From positions 1 to 31,397 of the forward strand of contig JAFLCF010000030.1 in assembly GCA_017303735.1 (NCBI GenBank): 31,397 nucleotides of DNA, in the 5' to 3' direction. Under the pieces are notes generated by a model. It worked only from the letters and a program-made list of their open reading frames with translations. It made no database searches and was not told the DNA's origin. Below are positions 1-9,000 of this stretch, in pieces (position 1 is the stretch's first letter; each line of letters starts with the position of its first letter). A program made the position numbers and the translations under genes. The DNA is from Anaerolineae bacterium. GTDB taxonomy: Bacteria > Chloroflexota > Anaerolineae > Anaerolineales > Villigracilaceae.

Positions 1-1
1 G

Positions 2-820
2 GCAGCGTGGCTGGGATGGGTGATCGAGTCTAACTGGACAGATCCCTTCCTGTTCGCGGTGTATTCCATCGTCAAGCCGGTTTCGGGTGCGGCGATTTTG
101 GTGATTATGTATGGCATTATTTCACAGGGTAATTTCGACAGTGTGATGTTTCCATATATTTACCTTGGCAATGCCTTTTATATCTATGTCGGCGCGGTGA
201 TGACGGGTGTCTCTTGGGCGGTGGTGGATGACCGTGAGCATTACAAGACGCTCAAATATATGTACATTGCTCCGATCTATATTCCCCTGTATTTGCTGGG
301 ACGCGGAGTGGCAAGATTCGTCACTGGTTCCATTGCTGTATTCATCACCTTGCTGGCAGGAGTTTTGTTCTTGAATGTCCGCATCAACTTTGCCGAAGTG
401 AACTGGCTGCTATTCTTTGCCACGCTCATCATCGGTGTGGTGATGTTAGCCATGCTGGGCTTGCTTCTTGCCGGGCTGACGCTGATGACTGTCCGCCACG
501 AGGGCTTCATTGGTGAGGCGACGGCGGGCGCGTTGTATATCTTCAGCGGCGCGATCTTCCCGTTAAATGTCCTGCCAGAATGGCTGCAACCGATCGGGTA
601 TTTTATGCCGACAACCTATTGGCTCGAACTGTTGCGCCGCTCACTGGTTGGCAATGTGGCGGCTGCCTTCCCAACCCTGGCAAATTTCAGTGACCTGCAA
701 ATTTTGGGCGTGTTGGTAGGTTTAAGCCTGTTATTCGGAACGATTAGTATCTATGTCTTCCGCTGGTGCGATGGCATTGCTCGCGAGCGCGGTTTGATCG
801 ATAGAACGACGAATTACTAG
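2..820 (+). CDS. ABC-2 type transporter permease, 5' end outside window
   Basis: This is a polytopic membrane protein of the ABC-2 permease type, the membrane half of an ABC exporter for a drug, polysaccharide or similar substrate. The reading frame is open to the left edge of the window (AAWLGW precedes the GTG at 20), so the gene almost certainly starts upstream and GTG 20 is an internal Val codon. The visible 270 or so residues contain about six hydrophobic segments, the last followed by a short basic tail. The segment around residues 170-200 (GAIFPLNVLPEWLQPIGYFMPTTYWLELLRR) is the typical ABC-2 loop and helix before the last membrane segment. The ATPase partner would lie upstream, outside the window. 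The substrate cannot be told. Confidence 0.85.
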   Translation, partial: AAWLGWVIESNWTDPFLFAVYSIVKPVSGAAILVIMYGIISQGNFDSVMFPYIYLGNAFYIYVGAVMTGVSWAVVDDREHYKTLKYMYIAPIYIPLYLLGRGVARFVTGSIAVFITLLAGVLFLNVRINFAEVNWLLFFATLIIGVVMLAMLGLLLAGLTLMTVRHEGFIGEATAGALYIFSGAIFPLNVLPEWLQPIGYFMPTTYWLELLRRSLVGNVAAAFPTLANFSDLQILGVLVGLSLLFGTISIYVFRWCDGIARERGLIDRTTNY

Positions 821-838
821 CAGGTGGTATGTAGGAAC

Positions 839-884
839 TTGTCGCGCTGAGAAGGTGAGATAAAATCCACCTATTCAGCGCGAC
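839..884 (+). promoter_or_regulatory. Promoter embedded in a perfect inverted repeat, upstream of the MOSC gene
   Basis: TTGTCG (839-844), 16 bases, then TAAAAT (861-866) forms a reasonable sigma-70-type promoter for the gene at 906. A perfect 10-bp inverted repeat, GTCGCGCTGA (841-850) and TCAGCGCGAC (875-884), brackets it, with an inner AGGTG/CACCT pair (853-857, 868-872). The left arm covers the -35 and the right arm the likely start of transcription. It could be an operator, or a hairpin ending transcription of the permease gene, although only a short T-rich stretch follows. Confidence 0.5.
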
Positions 885-905
885 ATTTATTTAAGAGGAA
901 CAACC

Positions 906-1556
906 ATGAAACTAATCAGTATCAATGCAGGCAAACAACAGACCCAGATCAATAAGGGCAGAACTGAAATTACCGGCATCTACAAGACCGCATTGCAGGG
1001 ACCTGTGCAGGTTACCAAACTTGGCATTGCCGACGATTTCATCGGCAGCCCCAAACATCACGGCGGACCCGATCAGGCGCTTTACATCTATGGCGAAGCA
1101 GACTATCAGTGGTGGGCGAATGAGACAGGCAAAGAGATGCACCCCGGTTTGTTCGGTGAGAATCTGACGATCAGTGAATTGGAAAGCGCGAGTTTCAACA
1201 TTGGTGATTTCCTTTACATCGGTGAAGTGACCCTGCAAGTGACCTCGCCGCGCATCCCTTGCTCGACCTTTGCCACACGCATGGGTGACCCGCAATGGGT
1301 GAAGAAGTTTCGGGCGGCTGAACGCCCGGGTGTATACGTCCGTGTAATACGTGAAGGGAGTGTATCTACCGGGGAAGAGGTTCGGGTTGAGAAGTATTCA
1401 GGCAAAACGATCTCTCTTATTGAAATGTACCGCGATTATTACGAGAGTAATAAGACTAAAGAGACCATTCAAAAGCTGCTCGATGCTCCGGTTGCGATAC
1501 GTGCAAGAAAAGATTATGAAAAAGAACTGGCTGCGTTAAAGAAAACAGGTGTATAA
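906..1556 (+). CDS. MOSC domain-containing protein (YiiM-like)
   Basis: This is a 216-residue cytosolic protein with a single MOSC domain, the fold found at the C-terminus of molybdenum cofactor sulfurases and in the mARC/YiiM/YcbX group that handles molybdenum cofactor and reduces N-hydroxylated compounds. The visible signature residues are HHGGPDQAL (51-59), GLFGENL (81-87) and SPRIPCSTFATRMG (114-127), whose Cys119 matches the conserved cofactor-binding Cys of the family. The length and domain order (MOSC domain about 20-160, then a small helical C-terminal part with basic and acidic residues) fit YiiM-type proteins. The ATG at 906 has an AAGAGGAA ribosome site 7-13 bases upstream. No molybdenum-enzyme partner is visible nearby, so the substrate is unknown. 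Confidence 0.85.
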   Translation: MKLISINAGKQQTQINKGRTEITGIYKTALQGPVQVTKLGIADDFIGSPKHHGGPDQALYIYGEADYQWWANETGKEMHPGLFGENLTISELESASFNIGDFLYIGEVTLQVTSPRIPCSTFATRMGDPQWVKKFRAAERPGVYVRVIREGSVSTGEEVRVEKYSGKTISLIEMYRDYYESNKTKETIQKLLDAPVAIRARKDYEKELAALKKTGV

Positions 1557-1557
1557 T
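1552..1557 (+). promoter_or_regulatory. Possible -10 element (TATAAT) for the BNR-repeat gene
   Basis: TATAAT lies across the stop codon of the MOSC gene, 48 bases before the ATG at 1605. No convincing -35 is seen, so the call is weak; the gene could equally be read through from the MOSC promoter. Confidence 0.3.
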
Positions 1558-1604
1558 AAAAAGAACATATTTTCTATTTATCGGTCTCTGGAAAGGAGAA
1601 TGTG

Positions 1605-2762
1605 ATGGCTAAGAAAGTAATGGTCTTTGTCGGTACTACCAAGGGCGGATTTGTTTTCACGAGTGACCCCAAACGAAAAAAATGGCAGATGAGCGACATT
1701 CTGTTCAAAAGCTGGAATGTCATGCATATGCAATTGGACAAACGCGATAACCGTCTGCATGCCGCCGTCAGCCATAACGTTTATGGACCGGTCACACAAT
1801 ACTCAGATGACTTCGGCGCAACATGGACTCAGGCGAAACAAGTTCCTGTCATTGCGCGCCCGTCGGCTTCGGGTCGCCCTCCCAGCACCGTGGAAGAAGC
1901 CTTCCGTTCCGAAGGTGGAGAGAGCGTCGTCACCCCTGAGAAAATGATCAAGGTTTGGAATATCACGCCCGGGCGTAGTGAAGAGCCGAATGTCCTTTAT
2001 GCGGGCGCTCAACCTGCATCCCTGTTCGTCTCAAAAGATCGCGGTGAGACTTGGCAGATCAACGACGGTTTCTTTGACCATCCGCATCGCGGAAATTTTT
2101 TCCCCGGCAATGGCGGGTTTTGTCTGCATACCATTATGCTTGACCCATCGAATTTGAATCGCATGTATGTTGCCATTTCAACCGGCGGCTGTTACCGCAC
2201 CGACGACGGCGGGCAGACCTGGAGCCCGCAGAATAAAAATGTGCGCGCCGATTTCCACCCCGATAAATTCCCAGAATACGGTCAATGCGTACATAAGATG
2301 GCGATGCACCCCTCTATGCCGAATGTGTTGTATCAGCAAAATCACTGCGGCGTGTATCGCAGCGACAACGCCGGAGAGGATTGGATCGACATTGGCGAAG
2401 GAAAACTGCCTTCTCGTTTTGGCTTTCCCATTGCGGTTCATCCCACTGACCCAAAGACGATCTACATCGTTCTCGAAGAGAGTGACGAATTCCGCATGAG
2501 CGTGGATGGCAAATTCTCCGTCTGGCGCAGCCGCGACGCTGGCGAGAATTGGCAGAGAATGTCAGAAGGCTTGCCCGAGCGCGCGCATTTGGACGTCCTG
2601 CGCGAAGCCATGGCGACCGATACCTTTGAAGACGCCGGCATCTATCTAGGCTCGAACACCGGGCAGTTGTTCTACTCACGCGACTCTGGTGATAGTTGGG
2701 GTTTGCTGGCTGACTTCCTTCCGCCCATTCAGTCGGTCGAAGCCGCCGTCATCGATATGTAA
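1605..2762 (+). CDS. BNR/Asp-box repeat protein (sialidase-like beta-propeller, VPS10/YCF48 type)
   Basis: This is a 385-residue protein made of beta-propeller repeats. Six Asp-box motifs (S/T-x-D-x-G-x-x-W) are visible: residues 67-74 (SDDFGATW), 143-150 (SKDRGETW), 199-206 (TDDGGQTW), 253-260 (SDNAGEDW), 309-316 (SRDAGENW) and 358-365 (SRDSGDSW). Asp boxes stabilise propeller blades in sialidases, sortilin-type domains and photosystem II assembly factors and are not catalytic themselves. None of the catalytic sialidase signatures is obvious, so glycosidase activity should not be assumed. There is no signal peptide or membrane segment, so it is probably cytosolic. I chose ATG 1605 over GTG 1602 because AGGAG (1594-1598) is then 6 bases upstream. 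The role is unknown. Confidence 0.8.
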   Translation: MAKKVMVFVGTTKGGFVFTSDPKRKKWQMSDILFKSWNVMHMQLDKRDNRLHAAVSHNVYGPVTQYSDDFGATWTQAKQVPVIARPSASGRPPSTVEEAFRSEGGESVVTPEKMIKVWNITPGRSEEPNVLYAGAQPASLFVSKDRGETWQINDGFFDHPHRGNFFPGNGGFCLHTIMLDPSNLNRMYVAISTGGCYRTDDGGQTWSPQNKNVRADFHPDKFPEYGQCVHKMAMHPSMPNVLYQQNHCGVYRSDNAGEDWIDIGEGKLPSRFGFPIAVHPTDPKTIYIVLEESDEFRMSVDGKFSVWRSRDAGENWQRMSEGLPERAHLDVLREAMATDTFEDAGIYLGSNTGQLFYSRDSGDSWGLLADFLPPIQSVEAAVIDM

Positions 2763-2770
2763 CTCAAAAG

Positions 2771-2801
2771 ACTGTCTCTTTCAAAGAGGCAGTTTTATTT
2801 T
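2771..2801 (+). terminator. Rho-independent terminator after the BNR gene
   Basis: ACTGTCTCTTT pairs with AAAGAGGCAGT (one G-U pair) across a very small loop and is followed by TTTTATTTT. It begins 9 bases after the stop codon and separates this gene from the next, which has its own promoter. Confidence 0.75.
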
Positions 2802-2810
2802 GTGACGATG

Positions 2811-2816
2811 TATAAT
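2811..2816 (+). promoter_or_regulatory. TATAAT -10 box directly before an ATG (probable leaderless mRNA)
   Basis: TATAAT ends 8 bases before the ATG at 2825. A start of transcription 6-8 bases after a -10 box would fall at or next to the ATG, so no Shine-Dalgarno site would be present; none is seen. The -35 region overlaps the T-tract of the preceding terminator. Confidence 0.55.
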
Positions 2817-2824
2817 CGCCCGCA

Positions 2825-4195
2825 ATGACCTCAAAAAACCTGCCCCTCATTCTTGTCGTGATCGCCTGCATCGCTCTGACCATTTTTATCTTCCAACCGG
2901 GCTATCTCAACGCCGATGCCGTCGATCAACTCGGGCAAGCCCGCAGTGGACAATACAGCGACTGGCATCCGCCTGTCATGTCGTGGGTCTGGAGCCTGCT
3001 GGATAAGATCGCGCCGGGCGCACTTGGCATGTTCATCTTACAAGTCATTTTGTTTTGGAGTGGGCTGGGCTTGCTCGCCGCCTTCGTCACACCGAAACCG
3101 CTGAACCAAATACTGATCGTACTGCTAGGTTTTTATCCGCCGCTTTTTATGCTGCTCAGCGCCGTCATCAAAGACATCCTCATGGCAGCCTCATTTCTTA
3201 TCGGCTTTGCCATCTTGCTTTGGTCTGGCAGGCTGCGCTCATTGCCCCTCTTCTTCCTCAGTTTGTTCCTCATCATGTTCGGCATGCTCACTCGCCACAA
3301 CGCCATCCTGATCGCGGCACCCTTGTTTCTCTATGCCGGATTTATTTTTATGGATTTGAAACCGATAAAAATCGCGCGTCTCACCCCGCTCTGGCTTGGT
3401 CTCACGACCGGAGCTTTCTTCTTCGCTACTGCCTTTCTCCTCGGGCGTGCATGGAGCGGCTCCATCACCAAGATCGAATCTTATCCCATCCAGCAGATCA
3501 TGGTCCACGACCTGACCGCCATCACCCTGCGCCTCAAAACCGACTTCATCCCAGATTATCTCGCCGCCTCTGAACAACCATCCATGGGAGACTTGCGGCG
3601 CATCTATAACATTCGCTCATTAAAGAATTTATTCTGGGCTGATTTCACTCCCATCCATTTCAAACTTCTCACCGATCCCGCCCAAGTGGAAGACCTGACC
3701 AACATTTGGGTGCAAACCGTTACTGAACATCCGCGCGCCTATCTGGAACATCGTTGGAAGGTGTTTGCTGCTACCATGGGCATCACCGTCTACAAAGCGT
3801 GCGGACCGTATTATTATGAAGAGACCGTCTACAAGCCGAAGGGGTTTTATCAGTCAGAGGGAAATTATTTCTCAGAGAACCCAGTTACAAATAGTTTATT
3901 TCTCTGGATAGAGCCACTACGTGAAAGCCCGGTCTACTGGAACTGGCCCTATGTGCTGTTTTGCCTGACCTTGTTCATAGCCTCTCTGATCGTGGTGTTT
4001 AAATTCGGTTTTGCCAAAACGCCACTAGCTGTTGCGGCGTTGGTGATAAGCGCGGGCGCATCCATGTATGCGCTGGCGAATCTCTTCGTTGCCATCTCCT
4101 GTGACTTCCGCTATGTGCATTGGAATGTCACCGCTGCATTGGTCTCGGCTGTATTGCTGATCTTTTCCATCGAGAAAAAGACGCCAACAGCTTAA
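2825..4195 (+). CDS. Polytopic membrane protein, GT-C / DUF6020-like
   Basis: This is a 456-residue integral membrane protein with about 11-12 hydrophobic segments, starting with an uncleaved N-terminal helix (residues 7-24). The first external loop carries NADAVDQLGQARSGQYSDWHPPVMSWVW (29-56). An Asp-rich first loop of this shape is typical of GT-C fold enzymes that use lipid-linked sugars, and I associate the 'D-x-V-D-Q ... DWHPP' pattern with the DUF6020-like group. That assignment is from memory. A periplasmic stretch (about 215-340) between membrane segments is rich in Tyr and Cys. ATG 2825 is used because TATAAT lies just before it. The gene is alone in its unit, bounded by terminators on both sides. 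A second, unrelated-looking GT39-type protein lies at 24967-27045. Confidence 0.65.
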   Translation: MTSKNLPLILVVIACIALTIFIFQPGYLNADAVDQLGQARSGQYSDWHPPVMSWVWSLLDKIAPGALGMFILQVILFWSGLGLLAAFVTPKPLNQILIVLLGFYPPLFMLLSAVIKDILMAASFLIGFAILLWSGRLRSLPLFFLSLFLIMFGMLTRHNAILIAAPLFLYAGFIFMDLKPIKIARLTPLWLGLTTGAFFFATAFLLGRAWSGSITKIESYPIQQIMVHDLTAITLRLKTDFIPDYLAASEQPSMGDLRRIYNIRSLKNLFWADFTPIHFKLLTDPAQVEDLTNIWVQTVTEHPRAYLEHRWKVFAATMGITVYKACGPYYYEETVYKPKGFYQSEGNYFSENPVTNSLFLWIEPLRESPVYWNWPYVLFCLTLFIASLIVVFKFGFAKTPLAVAALVISAGASMYALANLFVAISCDFRYVHWNVTAALVSAVLLIFSIEKKTPTA

Positions 4196-4224
4196 ATCTT
4201 TATCGCGCTTATGGGCGACGCCCG

Positions 4225-4270
4225 AACAAAAGAGAAGTGCTCCCTCGTATGGGAGCACTTCTCTTTTGTT
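4225..4270. terminator. Bidirectional terminator, perfect 20-bp hairpin
   Basis: AACAAAAGAGAAGTGCTCCC (4225-4244) is the exact reverse complement of 4251-4270, with a 6-base loop. It is A-rich on the outer left and T-rich on the outer right, so it can terminate both the membrane-protein gene coming from the left and the peptidase-like gene coming from the right. The two genes converge here. Confidence 0.9.
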
Positions 4271-4297
4271 TGCTTTGATTTGAAGATAAGTCTTGAT

Positions 4298-5821
4298 CTA
4301 GTACGTGCTGTCGAGAGGTGTAGGCAATGTGATGATCTGACCTGGGGTCAATTGAACATCGCTGTTGAACTGATTGGCTTCGAGAATACTTTCGGGGGAA
4401 ACTTTCCAGTCGAAGGCGATGGTTTCAATCGTCTCGCCCCAGCGGACGGTGTATTGCATGGACTGACCGTTCTTGTGATAGGTGATCCAATTCCAGCGGA
4501 AGACATCGAAGCCTGTGGTGCCGGTCTTGCCGAAGCCGTTGCCATTCCATTCGTAGTTCAGTGCGCCGGTTTCGCGATCACCGGGGGTGTAGAGTTTTAC
4601 TTCTTCGATGGAACAATCTGCATACGGTGAATTGCGCACCATGTTGGAGACTGTCACGCGGGTGTTATTCTCATCGATGCCAGCAACTACGAAGATGTGA
4701 TCGAAATATCCCGGTGTGACGTATAAAGTGGCGAAGGTGTAGACGATATCGCCAGTGTATAAATCTCCGTTGGCTGCAAAATCGTAGCCTGCTATGTGTT
4801 CCTGGGTGCTAAATAAGGTGAATGTTTCCGGGTCGAAGCTGCCCCAAGGCTGACCACTCCAGCGCGGGTTGACGCGGGTGAAAGCGCCAGCGTTTTGTGA
4901 CCAACTGCCCATGCGGTAGGGGAAGGCATTTACATCGCGCATGATCGTCCAGGCAAGCGGTCCGCACATGGAGGTGGCGTCCCAGTAGCCGATCTTTTCG
5001 TTGGAGACTTTGTAAGCGTCTTTGCAAGTGCCAGCCAGATATTGGCGTCCGGCGGAGAGGTAATCGGGGATGTGCCAGTCAAGGTTGAACATGGTCGAGA
5101 GGGTTTCATCGGTGACATAGCCCGCATCAATGACCCAGTGACAAGGTAGTTTTTTCATGACGGGGTAAATTTTTTCATCGTTGGGGATGCCGTCTTTTTG
5201 CCAGTAGGTGGTGACGTAGGATGCCCAAATAGACTCTGTTACACCGTTTGTCATGGGGATTGCCAGCAGACGGAAGTTGTCGCTGTATTCGCGGAACCAG
5301 ACGGCGAAACCCTGGGTCAGAAAGATCGTGGCAACTTTGTCGCCGCGGTAGGTGAGCGGATGTTGGAATTCGTTGAAGGTGAATTCGTAGACGAACGGGT
5401 CGGTGGTGACGTTGATCATGCTGCCTTGTTCACCGTTCCATATGTAGGTTTGGCGGCGTTCGGCGAGATTGTATTCAGAGCCGATGGCGTTCTGCACGTT
5501 GGCGAGCATTTGTTCTGGGGTCAGGTTCGGGTTGGAAATGGCGCATCCGGCAGGGTTGGCGAAGGGGTGGATGATGGCGGGTTCTTCGAACTGGACGGTA
5601 GTGGATTCAGAGGATTCAAAGGCTGGGGCAGTTGTGGCAACTGTCGGCGGGGTTTGAAGCGTTTCAACAGCGGCGGGAAGATCGGTAAAGGTACCTTCTG
5701 TCTCAGTGGCAGGTATGGGTGTAGGTAAAGTGAAAATATCCTGCAGTGAGGAAAGTGCCTGTGAAAGAATAATTATTGCACTCGCTATGATCGGGAAAAG
5801 GATCTTTACTAGAAAATTCAT
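4298..5821 (-). CDS. Secreted C39/papain-like cysteine peptidase-like protein with C-terminal LysM
   Basis: Using ATG 5821 the product has 507 residues: an N-terminal hydrophobic helix (4-22, signal peptide or anchor), a Pro/Thr/Ser-rich linker to about residue 80, a region of unknown fold, then a papain-like core and a LysM domain. The core shows Cys286 in DATSMCGPLAW and His375 in YFDHIFVVAG, the order expected of C39-like or NlpC/P60-like cysteine peptidases. An Asn/Asp third residue could be in VTVSNM (390-395). The LysM (456-499, YTVRWGETIETIAFDW) binds peptidoglycan-type glycans, so the protein probably acts at the cell surface. A GTG at 5857 extends the frame by 12 residues but lacks a ribosome site. 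Activity is inferred from motifs only. Confidence 0.7.
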   Translation of the reverse strand: MNFLVKILFPIIASAIIILSQALSSLQDIFTLPTPIPATETEGTFTDLPAAVETLQTPPTVATTAPAFESSESTTVQFEEPAIIHPFANPAGCAISNPNLTPEQMLANVQNAIGSEYNLAERRQTYIWNGEQGSMINVTTDPFVYEFTFNEFQHPLTYRGDKVATIFLTQGFAVWFREYSDNFRLLAIPMTNGVTESIWASYVTTYWQKDGIPNDEKIYPVMKKLPCHWVIDAGYVTDETLSTMFNLDWHIPDYLSAGRQYLAGTCKDAYKVSNEKIGYWDATSMCGPLAWTIMRDVNAFPYRMGSWSQNAGAFTRVNPRWSGQPWGSFDPETFTLFSTQEHIAGYDFAANGDLYTGDIVYTFATLYVTPGYFDHIFVVAGIDENNTRVTVSNMVRNSPYADCSIEEVKLYTPGDRETGALNYEWNGNGFGKTGTTGFDVFRWNWITYHKNGQSMQYTVRWGETIETIAFDWKVSPESILEANQFNSDVQLTPGQIITLPTPLDSTY

Positions 5822-5845
5822 GCCATCATCTCTTGTGGATGGCAT
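5820..5845 (-). promoter_or_regulatory. Hairpin over the start codon of the LysM/peptidase gene
   Basis: ATGCCATC (5820-5827) and GATGGCAT (5838-5845) are perfect complements. In the minus-strand mRNA the second arm runs into the AUG at 5821 while the only purine-rich ribosome-site candidate (AAGAGAU) sits in the loop. It could limit translation; the short stem makes this tentative. Confidence 0.3.
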
Positions 5846-5857
5846 TATTTCATTCAC

Positions 5858-6039
5858 AGGTAGATGTGCTCAGTCGTGCTATCCTGTATCTTGCTGGAGA
5901 TTTGTATCCATGCCAGAAGTAGTGAAATCCCTTTTTATTTTGGGAAAATCCATATACTCGCGAGGTAGGGAATCCCCCCATTTCCCACAATTGGACATTA
6001 TGTGAAAATGTATTTTGATCCGTTTTAGCGATCTACGGG
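5858..6039. other. Divergent intergenic region between the peptidase-like gene and the giant kinase
   Basis: This gap separates two divergently read genes. Plus-strand promoter candidates are TATACT (5953-5958) behind a T-rich -35 region, and TTGGAC (5991-5996) with a weak -10. Neither is convincing. No RNA gene or strong hairpin was seen. Confidence 0.4.
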
Positions 6040-9000
6040 ATGCCTATGAATACCAAAAAGACCAAAGCTGAATTAGTAGAAGAATTGAATGCTGCTCACC
6101 AACGTATAGCAGAATTGGAGCGGCTTTCGGTTCAGGTAGAGAAGATCACCTTTGATCAGAACGGTACCCCGATTTCTGCGCTCGGGGTCACGCAAGATCT
6201 CACTGACCGTAAACGAGCGGAGGATGAACTTCACTTTGCTGAAAGACGGTACCGCGCTTTGATCGAAAACGCGCCAGATGGTATTGTGCTGATCGGCACG
6301 GACTTTAAGTTCAAGTATGCCAGCCCGTCTGCTGCAAGGATATTTGGGTACGACTTAAACGTTGACCTTGAATTAAGCCCGGATACACTTACACATCCCG
6401 ATGATCTGCCCATGGTGGTTGGGGTGCTCTCTGACCTGCTTGAACACCCGGAACGAACCCCGACGATCCAATATCGCTTTTTGCACAAAGATGGGAATTG
6501 GCGCTGGATCGAAAGCACATTCAGCAATTTGTTGGCACTCCCCAGTGTGGAAGCGCTCGTCATCAACTTTCGTGATATTACCGAAAGTAAGCAGATGGAG
6601 AGCGAACACGCTCAACTTATTGAACGGCTCAACCTTGCTGCATCTTCAGCACATATCGGTATCTGGGATTGGAACATTCAGAAGAACCAACTGGTTTGGG
6701 ATGACCAGATGTATGCCCTGTATGGGCTTAAACCAGAGGAATTCGGTGGCGCATACGAAGCATGGTTGAATGGCATCCATCCTGAAGATCGTGAAGCCAG
6801 TGATCGAATTTCTGCGCAGGCTTTGCGCGGTGAGCAAATATATGATACTGAGTTCCGTGTGGTGTGGCCGGATGGTTCCATCCACTGGATCAAAGCAAAT
6901 GGGGATATTTTTCGTGACGAAAATGGCGCTCCCCTGCGCATGGTGGGCATCAATTACGACATCACCGAGCGCAAACGATCTGAGATGGCGCTGCAAGCCA
7001 GTGAGGCAAATTATCGCAAACTTGCTGAAACATCGGATAGCGCCATTGCCGTATTGGATCGGGATGGGCGGATCTTGTACGTCAACCCGGTCAGTCTTCA
7101 TGTTTGGGAGGAACCACAGCTCGTTGGAAAGACCATCCACGATCTTTTTCCGGAGAAAATTGCCGATGGCTATCTTGCTGTTATGCGACGGGTGATCGAT
7201 CAGCAATCCACGGATACGAATGAGTTGGAAGTCATCATAAAAGAACGCAGGATGTGGTTTCATGTCACCCTGAGCCCGCTGAAGAACAGTGATGGCACAG
7301 CCGACACCCTTCTTCTCAATGCTATGGATATCACCGAACGCAAATTGGTGGAAGATTCACTGCGTCATAGCGAATTGAAATATCGCTCCCTTTATGAAAA
7401 TCTTAGAGATTGTTTCGTGGGCGTAACCTTTGATGGCGTTATCCTTGAATATAACGATGCCTATCGCAATATGCTGGGCTATTCAGATGCCGAATTGAGG
7501 AAGATGACCTTCATGGATGTCACCCCTGAAAAATGGCATACCTTTGAAGATGAGATCATTAAAACCCAGGTACTCACCCGCGGATATTCTGATGTGTACG
7601 AAAAAGAATATCGCAACAAAGACGGGGTCATATTCCCGGTCGAAGTCCGCGCGCAAATGACCTGGGATGAGGCTGGGCGTCCGTCGGGTATGTGGGCGGT
7701 GGTGCGTGACATCACCTATCGCAAGGTTATTGAACAGGAACTCATTCGCATCAATGAACGTTTTACCGAACTGGCGGAACATGTCTCGGATATTTTTTGG
7801 ATATCGGAACCTCAAACATTTACTAACCTGTATATCAGCCCGGCATTTACAACGATCATGGGACGCAGCAAAGAGGACGTGGCACACCTGCCCAATGGGT
7901 ATCTTGATGTGGTCCTGCCGGAAGACCAACCCATTCTCATCCACAAACGCGAACTCGAAAGCAGCGGATTCAAGACTGATGTGCAATATCGCATTCGCAG
8001 ACCCGATGAGAGCATCCGTTGGATCCGTGATAAAGGCACCCCTGTTTTTAACAGTGAAGGCAGGGTGATCCGCGTGGTGGGCAGTGCCAGCGACATTACA
8101 GAACAAGTGGAAGCGGCAATGCGCATCAGCGAATCTGAAAAACGCTTCCAACAGATCGCAGAGACCATCCCGGAAATGTTCTGGATGTTCGACAATGTGA
8201 GACAAAATCTGATCTATGTCAGCCCAGCTTATGAATTGATCTGGGGCCGCCCGGTGCAGGAATTGTACGGGAATAACGACAGTTATCTTGAGTCGATCGT
8301 TCCTGAAGACCGAAATGTTGTCTTCGAGGCGCTGCAACAACAGGCAAATGGCGAAGAAAGCGAAATGGAATACCGCGTGGTCCAGCCGAACGGCTCCATT
8401 CGTTGGGTCCATGATCGGTCCTTTCCCATTTTCGATGAGAAAAGCGGCGCTCTCATTCGAACAACAGGCATTGTCACCGATATAACCGAACGCAAACAGA
8501 CAGAAACCGCCCTGCGTGAAAGTGAAACGCGATTACGCCTTTCGATCAGTGCCGGGAAACAAGGTCTTTACGACCTGGACCTGCGAACTGGAGAAGCCAT
8601 TGTCAACCGCGAATATGCCGAAATGCTCGGCTATGACCCTGAAACGTTTGCCGAGACCAACCAAGCCTGGATCGAGCGCACACATCCGGATGATGTTAAA
8701 ACCACAACGAAAGTCTTCGATGAATATATTCATGGGTTGATCCCTGAATATCAAGTGGAGTTCCGGCAGCGCACCCGAGACGGCAAGTGGAAGTGGATCC
8801 TTTCACTCGGCAGGATCGTGGAATATGACGCCGACGGAAAACCAACCCGCATGATCGGCACGCATACCGACATCACCGAACAAAAACAAGCCGAGCTTGA
8901 CCTGAAAAAACGCGCTTCGCACCTAGCATTGATCAACGATGTGGGCAGGCAGATCACAAGCTTCCTAAATTTCCAGGCTGTTATGGATATCTTTCCGCGT

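Noticed and set aside
3055..3573. 172-codon plus-strand frame within the membrane-protein gene
   Set aside because: It is a second frame of the same DNA, rich in Arg, His and Pro, with no domain.
5198..5728. 176-codon plus-strand frame opposite the LysM/peptidase gene
   Set aside because: Gly/Val/Phe-rich low-information product, antisense to a gene with clear signal, catalytic and LysM motifs.
7483..8412. 309-codon minus-strand frame inside the giant kinase gene
   Set aside because: It lies opposite conserved PAS-coding sequence, has no recognised domain or ribosome site, and looks like the complement of codon-biased DNA.
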